Positions 52,855 to 64,000 of a DNA stretch of 64,000 nucleotides are shown here, piece after piece (position 1 is the first letter of the stretch; each line of letters starts with the position of its first letter). A program made the translations under genes and the position numbers. The notes beneath the pieces are model-generated. The model had not been told where the DNA came from. It saw only the letters and a list, made by a program, of their open reading frames with translations, and did no database searches. Origin of the DNA: Chlamydoabsidia padenii (lineage: Eukaryota; Mucoromycota; Mucoromycetes; Mucorales; Cunninghamellaceae); the NCBI GenBank assembly GCA_025330725.1, contig JAIWND010000062.1:1-64000 (forward strand), written 5' to 3'.

Positions 52855-54279
52855 ATTAGGTATTGTCAATGAATCTTTAAAGGCTTTTTTGGAAATGAAC
52901 CTTCCCAAGTCTGGCAAGAAAACCAAGGTGGAGTTGGGTGTATCCGATCGAAATTTGGCTGGTGCTATTAAAGGGGAACTTGGCGTGGATTGTAGCACAG
53001 ATGAAATCGTCCAAGAGTTGATCCGCGGTATTCGTCTCTGGGCCGACAAATTATTGTCTCAATTAAAGGAAGGTGATCTTGAAAAGGCACAACTTGGTTT
53101 GGGTCATAGTTATTCTCGTGCCAAGGTCAAGTTTAATGTCAATCGGTCCGATAATATGATCATTCAAGCTATTGCTCTTTTGGATCAAATGGATAAAGAT
53201 GTCAACACATTTGCCATGCGTGTCCGGTAAGTCCCTCCCCCTTTGAATATTAAAGCCACTTGCTTTTTTTCTTTTACTAACCCTTTCTATACAGTGAATG
53301 GTACTCTTGGCATTTCCCTGAACTTGTCAAGATTGTCAATGATAACTACAAATATGCCAAACTCGTCAAGGTAATCAAGAACAAGGCCGAATTGACCGAA
53401 GAACATGTGGAAGCCATGGCAGAAGTAACAGATGGTGACGAAACGATCGCCAAACAAATACTCGATGCTGCTCGTGCCTCCATGGGTACTGACATCTCAC
53501 CTATCGACATGATCAACATTCAAAACTTTGCCGACCGTGTCATCAGTTTAGCGGATTACCGTAAAAATCTCCACAACTATTTGATTTCCAAGATGAACCA
53601 TGTAGCTCCCAATCTGGCCGCTTTGATTGGTGAAGTGGTCGGTGCTCGTTTGATCTCTCAAGCCGGTTCATTGACCAACTTGTCCAAATATCCTGCTTCT
53701 ACATTACAAATCCTCGGTGCTGAAAAGGCTCTTTTCCGTGCTCTCAAAACAAAAGGAAACACACCTAAATATGGTCTGATTTATCATTCTTCTTTTATTG
53801 GTCGTGCGGGTGCCAAGAACAAGGGTCGTATCTCCCGTTATCTTGCTAATAAGTGTACCATTGCTTCTCGTATTGATTGCTTTACTGGTAAAAAGGATAA
53901 TTAGTTGATTGATTGTCCAGAACTGACTAAATTAACCAACTTTTTTTTTTTGTACTATACTCATCTAGAATCTCCTACTGATAAGTTTGGTCAAGCTTTG
54001 AAAGCTCAAGTCGAAGAACGATTGAAATTCTTTGAAAGTGGTGCTACTCCTGAAAAGAATGCAGAAGTCATGAAACGGGTAATGGATTCTCTTGGTGATT
54101 TGGCTGATGTTGATGATGTTGTTGAACAAGTTGCCGACAAAAACGAAGATAAACCTACGAAGAAACGGGCGACTGAAGAAGAAGTGACCAAAGAAGGTAA
54201 ACCCGCCAAGAAGGTCAAGAAGGCAAAAAAGGACAAAAAGGAAAAAAAAGAGAAGAAAGAAAAGAAGAATAAGGATTAG
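52476..54279 (+). CDS. NOP56: Nucleolar protein NOP56 (box C/D snoRNP core)
   Basis: Exon 1 contributes only the start codon (52476-52478); intron 1 is 52479-52544. Exon 2 (52545-52746) begins '[20 protein letters not shown]', the NOP56-type N-terminus. Later exons carry '[16 protein letters not shown]', the coiled-coil region, and the Nop domain '[17 protein letters not shown]', '[20 protein letters not shown]', '[20 protein letters not shown]', '[18 protein letters not shown]', then '[20 protein letters not shown]'. The C-terminus is a KKE/D-rich tail. NOP56 bridges snoRNA, fibrillarin and Snu13 to methylate rRNA. Intron 2 contains T32 followed by (GT)16. No defects. Confidence 0.96.
52788..52852. 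repeat. T32 plus (GT)16 microsatellite in NOP56 intron 2
   Basis: About 32 T followed by about 16 GT units, just 5' of the acceptor ATAATTAG. The length is likely polymorphic. Confidence 0.8.
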
Positions 54280-54590
54280 ATTAGATCTCACTTGTATAGA
54301 ACAACTTTTTTCTTTTTTAGCATTACCTTTATCATTTGATTACATTTATCATATCATCATCATCTCTTTTATTTTTAATTGTACTGCCCTTGAGGTGGTA
54401 TTCTGTTGTTATTATTATCATTGCTCATTAACTTTATTTAATAAAAAATATCTTGTTTTATCGATCGGGTTTATCATGTATTCGAATCGCCGATTGAATG
54501 ACTAACTGATCGTAGCACTGTTTATAATTTCATGAGAAAGGAATGCACATCTTACCGATTTTCAAGCAATTTGATTGGATTAAATTAGTT
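54280..54590. other. Intergenic
   Basis: 3' flank of NOP56 and spacer before the transposase remnant. AATAAAAAAT near 54441 may be part of polyadenylation. No gene recognised. Confidence 0.5.
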
Positions 54591-54603
54591 TGTACCATCT
54601 TGT

Positions 54604-55576
54604 GCCCTCATCGCCCTGCCCTCTTCACCCTCTTCACTCAGTGGTCATTACATGACTTCCCTGTTTCGACATTTATCCCAACACTTGTAAGAATGCGAAA
54701 CAAAACCTCTGAAATGACCTTGCTGCACACTGTTGCAGGCTTCTGTGATTCTTTTTGATAAAGTGTCTGCCTGCAAAAACCTATGTCGCTTAACCTTACT
54801 CTTTGCTACTGCCCAGAATTGTTCTAGACCAAACTCGGGAGCGTTTCATGTTTATATCAAAGGCAGATTCGTCAAGAAACACACAATTCTTCAGGAAGCT
54901 CATGTCTGTATTTTCCCATTTACGGACCCAATCGTACCGCTCCTCAATCTTCGCTGGACTGTTTCTTTCAATAGAGTGAAACTCGGCTTTCTTCAACGAA
55001 AGGTTGCATTCCTTTCTCATGAAATTATAAACAGTGCTACGTGAAACTTTGAGATCATTGAACCGTTTCAATAAATGCTCGGTTACCTCAACTACAGCAG
55101 CAGACGGATTAGCATCAATGAATTCGACAACAGCCGTTTTATGCTCATCGCTCAAGATACATTTACGACCAACCGACTTACAAACTTCAAAAATACTCTC
55201 AGGGCGCATGTTGTATTGCTTCACCCATCTCTGTGCAGTCCAAAATATGAATGCCCAACTGCTTCGCGGTAGCTGACGCGCTCATACACTTTTCAATTTT
55301 CAAGTCAAAAAATCTAACCTTATCCTGGACAGTATAACGCACATACTCCCGTTTTACATTGGCCTCTTTCATTCGGATGTCTTCATCCTTTGCCTTTTCT
55401 ACAAGCATTGGGAAAGCTTGCGAAAATTCGCTAGAGTGCGCATGTTCTAAGTACTCAGTATGAGTCGCAATCGCCTCAACAACAAACTCTTCCTGATCAA
55501 CAATGTACTCCATGGGTTCAGGAACTCCATTTTCATCAACAACATTTCCATCTTCAAATAAAAATAATGTACTCAT
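54604..55576 (-). pseudogene. Tc1/IS630-like transposase, frameshifted and internally deleted
   Basis: ATG 55576 starts an acidic N-terminus, then a helix-turn-helix region ('YTVQDKVRFFDLKIEKCMSA', 'SATAKQLGI'). A one-base frameshift near 55250 moves homology to 'TAQRWVKQYNMRPESIFEV', 'VSRSTVYNFMRKE' and the first catalytic Asp in 'CVFLDESAFDINMKRSRVW'. Immediately after 'VWS' the text jumps to what is normally the C-terminus ('EQFWAVAKSKVKRHRFLQ', 'ACNSVQQGHFRGF', 'HSYKCWDKCRNREVM'). So roughly a hundred residues, including the second and third catalytic residues, are missing. A dead, internally deleted copy. TIRs were not identified. Confidence 0.78.
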
Positions 55577-56267
55577 ATTAAAATAAAAATTACAAAAAAA
55601 AAAGAAAAAAAAAGAAAAAACGTAACAATGAGAAGGCTCCTCTTTATATTTTTTTTTTTTTCGAGTGCTAAGAAATCATCATTTGTGATACGACATCATT
55701 TACACAAGCCAAGCGACTTGGTTTCTAAAAATACGACTTCCATTTCTGAGAACGCGAAATTGATTTTGAACTACCAGCGACAATGGTTTTGATTGGCTGA
55801 CGACTTCGATTCTGACTGTCCCGCGACATTGCTTGTTGGAATCACTGTATCATCCCTTTTTAACGGGGTCGTTGTTATTGTACAACAAAGAAAAGTTCAT
55901 GCGATATCATTAAAAATGACAATATCCGGATTTGGAAATAACGGGGTTTTGAAATCTGTATTGATCGTTCTTCTATTGTGAAACTTGTTCTGACTCAATA
56001 TTAGATAGACTACATCTGCATACATGTATAATGAAAACGAATGAATGGTAGTTGAATTGTTCACATGTGAAAGAAGATCAACAATGAAAACCCCACATAC
56101 AACATATTATTCAAAACCCGAAATCTCGAGCTTTTTTTTCCTTTCGTATTTGGTAAGCTTTTTCCCATAGAAAAAAAAAAAGAGCGGGGCATTATTTGAT
56201 CTAAAAGGCTGAAACATTTTCCCTCCCTCTTTCTTTTTTTCTTTTTTACTTTACACATACCATAACA
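55577..56267. other. Intergenic
   Basis: Flank of the transposase remnant with A- and T-rich runs, then the promoter side of the acyl-CoA synthetase gene. No gene recognised. Confidence 0.5.
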
Positions 56268-58990
56268 ATGTCAACAGGTAAAACAAAACCTTTGACTCGA
56301 CACTATACCCTGACCCTTTCTTCTTAGATACTTTTCTCAAGTTCCTAGGTGCAAGTGTAGGCTCTATCCTTGGTGCAATGTACCTCGACTCTCGGTTTAG
56401 TCTCAGTGCTGATCTTAACTTGATCAAAAACGGTCTTGAAATTCGAAAAACGTAATTTTTTTTTTTTCCAAACGAAAGAGAGGGAAAAAAGATATTGATA
56501 CCCCACACTTTTTAATAGGTCTGAACGTATTATTCAAGACGGTCAACTCAATATATATTATCTATTCAAAGAAAAGGCCAAAGCAACTCCCGATCGTGTA
56601 TTTTTAGTTTTTGAAGACAAAGAGTACACTTTCCGTGAACTGGAAAAAGGTATATATAATAAAAGAAGGGATAAAGAGCATTCGGACTGCAGTGTACTCA
56701 AACCTTACCTTTTTTTTTTTTTTTTCAAAAAAGCTTCCAACAAAATAGTAAGTAGAAAGAAAAAGAACGAAAAGCGGAGGGGGGGGGGGACGGATTTGAA
56801 CCATTGTTGTTTGCTTGTATACAGGCTCACTGGTTACTGGGAAAAAATGTGAAGAAACAAGGTAAGTTTTTGGTTGGCCCGAACGGAAAAATGATTTCCC
56901 CGTTTCATTTTACACTTGCACTGAAATCTTCCGCTTTTTAGACCATATTTGCATGATGCATCAAAACCATCCAACATTTATCATTCTATGGCTGGCTATT
57001 CTTAAAGTGGGTGCTGTGGCGGCTTTTATCAACAATAATTTGGCAGATGATTCCTTAAGGCATTGTATTAAAGTAGCTGATGCCAAGATGTTACTATTTG
57101 ATCCTAAATATAAAAGTCAGGTGGCCACCATCGCTTCCAGAGACGATTTGCCAATCATGGTTGCTTATGGTGAAGACAATGTCGATTTGTCTTTTGCTTT
57201 TAATTTGACTCTGGATGTATTAGCCAAATACCCGGATACGGATGTGGATGAAGGATTGATTCGTAATACTTCTGAAACTGATAAAGCCATGTTGATTTAT
57301 ACCAGGTAAAAAAAAAAAAAAAACGACGTTTTTACTTTCTTGAGAGAAAAAAAGACTGAACTGCTTGTGTTTATCAATCATTAGTGGTACCACGGGTATG
57401 CCAAAGGTAATGAAGAAGAAGAATGGGTTGGTCAGAAACCAATTTTTTTTTTTTTTGTCATTAGGCTGCACCTATCCGTCATACCCGTGCCACTTTGGGT
57501 GCATTAGCATTCTGTCATAGCATGAAGATCCAACCTTCTGATCGGATCTATACCGTCTTGCCACTTTATCATAGCTCAGCCAGTAAGGGGTTGTTTTTTT
57601 TAAATCAAATCTAACGTATCCATACCTGCAAGACTCATTCTCTCCCATTTCCTGTAGGTATTATTGCCACTTTGGCACCTTTATATGGCAATGCCGTAGT
57701 GGTTCTTGGAAGAAAATTCTCAGCATCACGGTTTTGGGATGAAGTGGTTCAACAAAAAGTGACTGCATTCATTGTAAGTATTCAAGTGTGTGTCTATCCT
57801 GTCCTGTGTCTGACTTGTTTCATAGTATATTGGTGAAATGTGTCGTTATTTACTTGGTCAACCCCCTCATCCTCAAGAAAGAAATCACAGTGTTAGGTTT
57901 ATTTGTGGTAATGGGATGCGACCAGATGTATGGAACCGATTCCGGAACCGATTCAATATACCCCAGATCATCGAGGTAAAACAAAGTCCCTACCCCCACA
58001 TATCTCTAATATACTTTTTTTTTGAAAACTAGTTTTATGCTTCGACCGAAGGACCTGGTGGGTTTTTCAATCGAAACAATAACGAATATGGCTCAGGCGC
58101 TATAGGACGTCGAGGACCTTTGATTCGTGCTCTTTTAAAACAGTTCAAGTTTGTCAAGATTGATCCCATAACGGAAGAACCTTTAAGAGGAAAGGATGGA
58201 TTTTTAGTACAGGTAAGTTAACCTCATGAGATCAAAAAAAAAAGAAGAAGAAGAAATAGGCTCACCTCTCTCTCTCTCTCTCTTTAGTGCAAACCGGATG
58301 AAGAAGGGGAAATGATCGTTGAATTAGACTCAGAACCTGGTACCACTTTACGTTTCGATGGTTACTATAACAACAATAATGCGACCAACAAGAAAATAGT
58401 ACAAGATGCTTTTAAAAAGGGCGATTGGTAAAAAAAATGGCTCGTAGGTGGAAACAATGTCGGTATAAACTCTCTCTCTCTCTTTTTTTTTTTTTTTTTT
58501 TAGTTATTATAGATCTGGTGATTTGCTTCGATTATCTCGAGACGGATTTATTTACTTTGTGGATCGGGTCGGTGATACTTTTCGTTGGAAATCAGAAAAT
58601 GTAGCAACTACCGAAGTGGCGCATGCAGTCAGTACATTTGATGGGATTGTCGAAGCGAATGTATATGGTACATTAGTCCCCGATCATGATGGCCGAGCAA
58701 GTATGGCAGCGATCTGTGTAGCCGATCGAAACAAATTTGATTTCCAAGGTCTTGCCAAACATTTGAAACGTAAATTACCTGGTTATGCGGTTCCCTTGTT
58801 CCTTCGTATCGTGCCATCGATGGAATCGACTGGGACATTTAAACAGCAAAAGGTGAATTTCCGTAATCAAGGGATTCAGTTGGATCAAATTCCTTCTGAT
58901 GAACCTGTTTATTGGCTTCGTGGAGACACCTATATTCGTTTTGATCAACAAGGACTTGATGCGATTAAGGCTGGGAAAGCTAAACTGTAA
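56268..58990 (+). CDS. FAT1: FATP-type very-long-chain acyl-CoA synthetase / fatty acid transporter
   Basis: About a dozen exons. Exon 1 (56268-56277) gives 'MSTD' with the next exon ('TFLKFLGASVGSILGAMYLD', likely membrane anchor). Then 'RVFLVFEDKEYTFRELE', 'DHICMMHQNHPTFIILWLAI', the AMP-binding motif 'LIYTSGTTGMPKAAPIRHTR' split by an intron after the Thr, 'RIYTVLPLYHSSAGIIATL', 'FIYIGEMCRYLLGQPP', 'IIEFYASTEGPGGFFN', 'YYRSGDLLRLSRDGFIYFVD', and the FATP signature 'DTFRWKSENVATTEVAHAV'. The C-terminus reads 'STGTFKQQKVNFRNQG'. It activates imported or very-long-chain fatty acids at the plasma membrane, ER or lipid droplets. Length (about 600 residues) is normal. Confidence 0.96.
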
Positions 58991-59106
58991 AAGTATGATG
59001 TTTTGGATCAGATAATAAATAAACCCACAAGTTGTTAAAGATAAAAAAAGTCAAAGGTTTTTTTTATTTTATTTCGTTTTTGATATAAACAGGAGAGGGG
59101 AATATA

Positions 59107-61702
59107 CTAATATGAAGTTTTAGGGACAGGGGGGAAGAATGTAGCGAATTCATTCTTGAGGTTGCTGATTTTGGCTCCAATAGAGTCTTCCCCTTCGGCC
59201 AAATTAGCTTCCGTCCTAGCCAATCTTTGATCAATGAGGCTTTTTTGTTCAGTAACATACATTTTTGTCGCCATCAGCCTATGTTTAATATATATTAATA
59301 ACAACAACAGTGAGCCCATTACCACTCCTCCCATCCCTTCTTTTTAAACTTACTTCTTTTGTGCATTGCCTTGACGTGTTTGAGCATCGATCCGTTCCAG
59401 CACAGCATCCCGCCGAAGTTTGTCTTCAGCTTGACCAAACTTTTCTTTGGTTTCATTAAACCTCCGTGATTCTTCATTGGCTTCTTGATTTACAGCTTTC
59501 CATTGATCCATTCTTTTGGCGTATTCTTCTTCGAGATGCATCACTTCTTTTCGGTCTTCAAGTATTTGTTGCTGGAGTAGTTGATTTTCGGTTTGACGTT
59601 GAGATTCTAGTCGTTCGAGTCGGGTAATGGATAATTTGACTTGTTCAATAAGGTTTTCCAATGCACGCTAATACAAAAATTAAGAGGTGAGATCAATATG
59701 AAAAAGGAATGTTCTATATATATATATATTACCCAGTCTTCTTCTTCAAAACGAGGCACGAGCATTTCGGTGTAGTCGTCAGGGTTGAATACCAATTGTT
59801 CGTTGAGGATCGGGTGATCTTGCATAGCGTCCATGGTTTTGATCATTCTGTTGTAGTCAGAAATAATTCGTTCGATCTATGCATAAAAGTGTAAGAGGTT
59901 AATCAAGGGGTGTCTCTTTTTTTCATTTTTGATAGACACTTTACATCACATCTGTTCTTCTGTCGTTGCATTTCCTTTTCCCAATGTTCTTGCTGTAGTT
60001 CAGTCAGGTCATTACGCTGAGTGTCCGCCGTCATGTCCATTTTGGTCTGCGTTTCTATCACATTCAGGAATTCATCGCTTGAGATTTCGGGGTTCTTTAT
60101 TCCAGCAATGGCTATTTCTTTTTCGCGTTCAAGTAAATTTTTCATAGTTTCTATAGTTACAAAAATAAAAATAAAACCTAGATGAGTATATACATAGGTA
60201 TATGCCAAGATAATGGAGGAACTTGCCTATTTCTTTAATATTATCTTCGCATTCTTTTACTGTCTTTTTCGCCCTGTCTCGTTTCTGTTTTGTAGATGCA
60301 ACAAGAGCCAGAGAATCTTTCTTTCTTTTCTCCTCGTCCAATGACTCTTGTTTCTTTTGTTCATAGTGATCCTAAACAGTGGTGGTAGTAGTAAACATTT
60401 TAGGTTCTTTCTATAAGTATCGTCCCCCTTCTGGTAACAACTTACCCATCTTTGCTCGATCTGCTTTATATCTTGTTGCACTTTTTGTAATTCGGCCTGC
60501 TTTTCTTGATAATGAGCCATATTGCCTGCATTAATTACCCCAAAGACCTGATCCAATTCATCATCCACATCTTTGCCATCACCACCTTGCATAAAAGCAT
60601 GGTATTTTCCCACCGAGTAGTCCCAGAAGAGTTGCTCCATTTGTTTGGGTGTAATCCCTTTGCTAGCGTCAATGGTGCTGTGCTGTTCCTTCTGTTGTTG
60701 GATTTGTCTTCGTTTTCGTTCAAGGGTCTTTACAAATAAAAAGAAGGATGAGTACAGAGGATCAGCTTTTTACAAGAGGCTTTTTTTTTTTTTTTTTTTT
60801 TTTTTTTACCTGACAAAGATCAACCAAATAGGATAAAAACGCCAAGTATTTTGGTAAGGAATGGGGTGCGGCAATGGAATCAAGAGATTTCGGACTAATC
60901 GAGTCAACATAAGGAAACCTGTAAGAGAAGAATAGTAAGTCGTCTTTTTGGTTAAAAGTTTATTTTTTTAAAAGGGGTGGGGGGCAACTTACATGTTTTC
61001 ACGCACCAGATCAAAAAATTCTTCCTTAAATTTAGGGTGGAAGGTGTAATCAGGAACAATGACCGAGTATAAGAATTTAAAAATGGATTCAAATACTTTT
61101 AATGACATTCCACGGAGTTCACGAGGTGAAATGGTGCCATATTCATGTAGTGTTAGATAGTCAATGATGTTTCGTACCGCGTTCCGTTGGGCTTCAGGGC
61201 TTCGGATATCCTTTTGCATCTTGGGTTTCTTTGGTGCCAATTGAGCAAGTACTCCACCGCTGTTAAGGATATTGAGAGCTTCGTTGGACAAAGAGAGATT
61301 CGGATATCGTTGACTACTGGTGAGCCTAAAATCATAAAAAAGGAATCAGCTTTGGTTTGATGGAGTTTATTATTATTATTATTGTTATTACCTTCGATGC
61401 GATGACTGGGAAGACGATAGTTTTCGTGGGCTTTGTTCCAGAGAAGATTGCTGTTGTTGATACGATAATTGTGAACTCTGTTGTTGGTGTTGTTGTTGCT
61501 GGTGCTGATGCTGGTGTGGATAAGGTAGCACGCCTTGTGAAGGTAAGGTGTTTCGTTTATTTATCGCATGATCGTCAAATGTTGTTGCTGTTGTTTTGAT
61601 GATCTTGCGTGGTTGAGAGATGGATACTCCTAGATTAGGTCTTTTATCTGTTCCACCACCCACTGTATATCTTCCATATTTTCTAGGTTGATTTGAATCC
61701 AT
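59107..61702 (-). CDS. NDC80: Kinetochore protein Ndc80/Hec1
   Basis: A multi-exon gene starting at ATG 61702 ('MDSNQPRKYGRYTVGGG') with a disordered His/Gln/Ser-rich tail. The calponin-homology domain follows ('AQRNAVRNIIDYLTLHEYG', 'SLKVFESIFKFLYSVIVPDY', 'FPYVDSISPKSLDSIAAPHS', 'LPKYLAFLSYLVDLCQ'), then 'QMEQLFWDYSVGKYHAFMQG' and long coiled coils across several exons ('EKRKKDSLALVASTKQKRD', 'LLEREKEIAIAGIKNPEISS', 'LVFNPDDYTEMLVPRFEEE', 'LEEEYAKRMDQWKAVNQEA'). It ends 'NEFATFFPPVPKTSY', stop at 59107. Ndc80 binds microtubules with Nuf2 and anchors them to the kinetochore. A few exon edges are approximate. Confidence 0.94.
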
Positions 61703-61744
61703 AATTGTTTTCAGGTTAAAAAGGAAAAGAGAGGCGCATCTGTT

Positions 61745-61779
<35 letters not shown>

Positions 61780-62202
61780 GTCAGGGAAAATTCCCGCTCA
61801 GCTTAAGACTTTCCTCCAGGACTTTGACTCTGTGTGCGTGGATTATCCTAGACGCTCCCTCAGCAGCAGCATTGTCAACAACCCTGCCCATGATTCTAGT
61901 TGTGTTGTCAAGAAAAGAACAATGAAATAAACTTTAAAGATAAAAGTCTTTTTTATTACTACTCTTCCTCTTTTCGCTTTTCGTTGTGCAACCCCTGGAA
62001 AATCATGTATCACTTTTGCTTGCAAAGTATAATGTGGTGTCATATATGATATGACCATTGGATAGGATCTACAAAAAGACATTTGAAGCAAAAAAGAGCA
62101 TGACCACTTGCCAATGCCTCTCCCCAGTTTTATTATCGTTTAATTTAATAAGCATTAGGTTTATTGTAAAGGTATCAAACCCATTTTAAACTAAGGACCA
62201 GA
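61703..62202. other. Intergenic with a 35-nt A-run
   Basis: Promoter side of NDC80 containing an A-run at about 61745-61778, then the 3' flank of the dolichyldiphosphatase gene. No gene recognised. Confidence 0.5.
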
Positions 62203-63017
62203 TCATAATGTCTTGCGTCGCATCGTTTGAGACCAATATTGATATTCCCATTCCAACACATTATCAATATCCCGCATGTCCCGTAAGAGCAACCATCGAG
62301 CCAAAGAGGTATTCAAAAACCAAGTGAGATAGCCACGGGCACGCACCATTTCCATCGCCATGTACCAAACTAGTCCATAGCCAACGCCTACCACACTACC
62401 CATCACGACTTGGCCCAACGTATGATATCCCAGATAGATCCTTGACCAACACACCAAACATGCCATGACCACCATGCACGTTACAGACAATTTTTTCCAC
62501 ACCGGGGTCGTTAGTTGAATATGCCGTAACAAGTAAATCGTACCAAATGTTGCAAAGTACCATACAAATTGTGCATGACTTGACGGCATACCATAACCCG
62601 TACCTAAATAATCTATATACAAAAACAAAAAGAGTTAATAAAGCCAATTCGTCTTTCTTTCTATATATATATATATATTATTTTTTTATTTTTATTTTTA
62701 CCATAGGGTCGATGTATTTGAAAGTATTCTTTCAAAATGGCATTAACAAGTTCATTAGTGAGCTGACCAAGTAACATAATGACTGAAACCAGTTCACGAC
62801 GAGATACAACATTGGAGGCATAAAAGACGAGGATGGCCAGTGGTGTCAAAGTGATGTAAGCCATAGCATAAGCAACTGGATCTTTAGCATCAAATTGAAC
62901 ATGGGTTAGTGATAAAGATGTTAAAGCATCTCGTGTTTGTAGGTGAGGCATCAAGAGAATGAAAAGAGAAAAAGAAGGAAGAAAATTTAACAAAAATTGA
63001 ATGGGCGGGACCTGCAT
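62203..63017 (-). CDS. CAX4: Dolichyldiphosphatase (PAP2 family)
   Basis: Two exons, 63017-62702 and 62612-62203 (726 bases, 241 residues). Several transmembrane helices. The PAP2/LPP phosphatase motifs are complete: 'LKEYFQIHRPYD' (KxxxxxxRP), 'GMPSSHAQFVWYFA' (PSSH with His) and 'WSRIYLGYHTLGQVVMG' (SRxYLGYHTxxQ). The order and the 'SLTHVQFDAKDPVAYAMAY' N-terminus fit dolichyl pyrophosphate phosphatase, which recycles dolichyl-PP in the ER lumen for N-glycosylation. The intron splits codon Asp after 'RPY'. No defects. Confidence 0.95.
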
Positions 63018-63726
63018 CTTTTTTCTTCTTCTTTTCAAACCCCTTTCCTGCTCCCCTGTATTAATTAATGCTCACTACCAAGCATAAATTGACAGCGGTA
63101 CAAATGGTATACATACATTATAAAACACTTTTACTTAAATCTATGAGGCCAAATTAAATAAAAGAAAAAGATCGATGGATTACCACTACCTGTCCATTAT
63201 GGCTGCCATTGTTTGAATTCATCTTGATCAGTCCTGTGAATAGAGAGTATGCTTCGTTCAGGTTAACACCTGATCATTCAAATTCTAGATCCTTCAATCA
63301 TTATCAAATTCTGCATAATCATGGGTCAAAAAGAAGAGAAAGGGGTTATGTTGTAATGTCTACATACCACTAGCTTTTACAAAGAGACTGACCCCTTTTT
63401 CTATGTGGTCACACCAAGCAATAGAAATCATTACGGGGAATCAACCACTTATGAGTTCTAACCTTCCTTTGTATTATTCAATATCAATAAATGGACTTTT
63501 TTCTTTTTCTTTTTGAAGGGATGCATTGGCAATCAAATGTAAATCATGCAAAATCGCGATCTCGATATATGAAAATGCGAATCCCGCTCTCACCCAAACA
63601 TCTTCAAATATAGTACAATGGAAGATTTATTGCAAAAGTATATAGAAATTTAATATATAGAGAAGAGTATGTAAAGATATAAAAATATGTTATGTAAAAA
63701 AAAATGTACAGTACTATGATGGCAAA
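63018..63726. other. Intergenic
   Basis: Promoter of dolichyldiphosphatase and the 3' flank of the next gene. No additional gene recognised. Confidence 0.45.
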
Positions 63727-63881
63727 CTAGTAATGTGCCTTACCAAGAGGCTCGACTGGGAAATCTTCCAAATTGCGTAGTTTCTGATGTTGATTGGTTC
63801 GTTTCAATCGCGAAGCATAAGCACTTATTGCACATGCAAAGTAGATCTAATGTCAAAAAAAGGAATGAGAACAGAATTCGC

Positions 63882-63915
<34 letters not shown>

Positions 63916-64000
63916 ATTTACCTGAATAAAGTTGCCAACAAAGACAAACACACCACTCACGATCAGAATGGTTCGCATACTGGAGGAACAATAATCATCT
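63727..64000 (-). CDS. C-terminal part of a membrane protein, runs off window
   Basis: Two visible exons: 64000-63922 and 63846-63727, joined in phase. A hydrophobic segment spans the junction ('TILIVSGVFVFVGNFIQ' plus 'IYFACAISAYASRLK'), followed by a short cytosolic-type tail ('RTNQHQKLRNLEDFPVEPLG') and TAG at 63727. The intron contains a (TTTC)n run on the plus strand (63883-63914). This looks like the last transmembrane helix of a multi-pass protein; I cannot name the family from this fragment. Confidence 0.65.
63883..63914. repeat. (TTTC)8 microsatellite
   Basis: Eight TTTC-type units inside an intron of the partial membrane-protein gene. Confidence 0.8.

Noticed and set aside
53965..54291. 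Phe/Leu-rich minus-strand frame that looks like a membrane protein
   Set aside because: Antisense of the Lys/Glu-rich C-terminal tail of NOP56.
56775..56805. GGATTTGAACC, the reverse of a tRNA T-loop (B-box) motif
   Set aside because: It lies in an intron of the acyl-CoA synthetase gene and no acceptor stem, D-arm or anticodon arm can be fitted around it.

Overview
The window looks like nuclear DNA of an early-diverging filamentous fungus, most likely Mucoromycota (Mucorales-like). The basis is AT-rich spacers, many short GT-AG introns (about 60-100 nt), standard use of all three stop codons, typical fungal housekeeping proteins, a phenylalanine hydroxylase (known from some early-diverging fungi and rare in Dikarya), and Fanzor, FAR1/MULE and PIF/Harbinger sequences. 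I cannot name the genus from the sequence alone.

Layout. 1-8.4 kb is a graveyard of Mutator-like (MULE) transposases: an apparently intact FAR1/MULE gene leaving the left edge; a broken FAR1/MULE gene (2935-4501); a TIR-bounded MULE carrying two stops and a frameshift (4502-7182); and a third, truncated MULE (7183-8371). Copies of a 230-bp solo-LTR-like repeat lie among them. 9.2-15 kb holds a membrane SH3 protein, a small secreted protein and a Q-rich acidic protein. 16.3-17 kb holds a decayed Fanzor gene. 17.6-19.2 kb has a TRAPPC2-like subunit and the mitochondrial pyruvate carrier MPC1. 20.6-23 kb is repeat-rich. 23-29.8 kb carries uroporphyrinogen decarboxylase, a prenylcysteine-oxidase-like enzyme, an ML-domain lipid-transfer protein and Rtf2. 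30.2-31.1 kb is an F-box/LRR pseudogene split by a solo LTR with a perfect 5-bp target duplication. 31.2-38 kb has a Ser-rich unknown, CAF-1 large subunit and phenylalanine hydroxylase. 38.2-48.1 kb mixes two remnants of a second Fanzor family with a defensin-like secreted peptide, a PIF/Harbinger element, a Tan1/THUMP protein and a LysM protein. 48.5-64 kb is mostly housekeeping: ataxin-2/Pbp1, NOP56, a deleted Tc1/IS630-like transposase, a FATP-type acyl-CoA synthetase, NDC80, dolichyldiphosphatase and the 3' end of a membrane protein.

There is no operon logic; genes are spliced and mostly independent. The most interesting points are: remnants of two distinct Fanzor (eukaryotic TnpB-like) families; nonsense changes in mobile and F-box genes that can nearly all be read as C-to-T or G-to-A; a 4-nt microexon in MPC1; a NOP56 gene whose first coding exon is just ATG; an LTR insertion that can be undone in silico to restore a reading frame; and a cysteine-stabilised defensin-like peptide with a Ser-Pro repeat tail.
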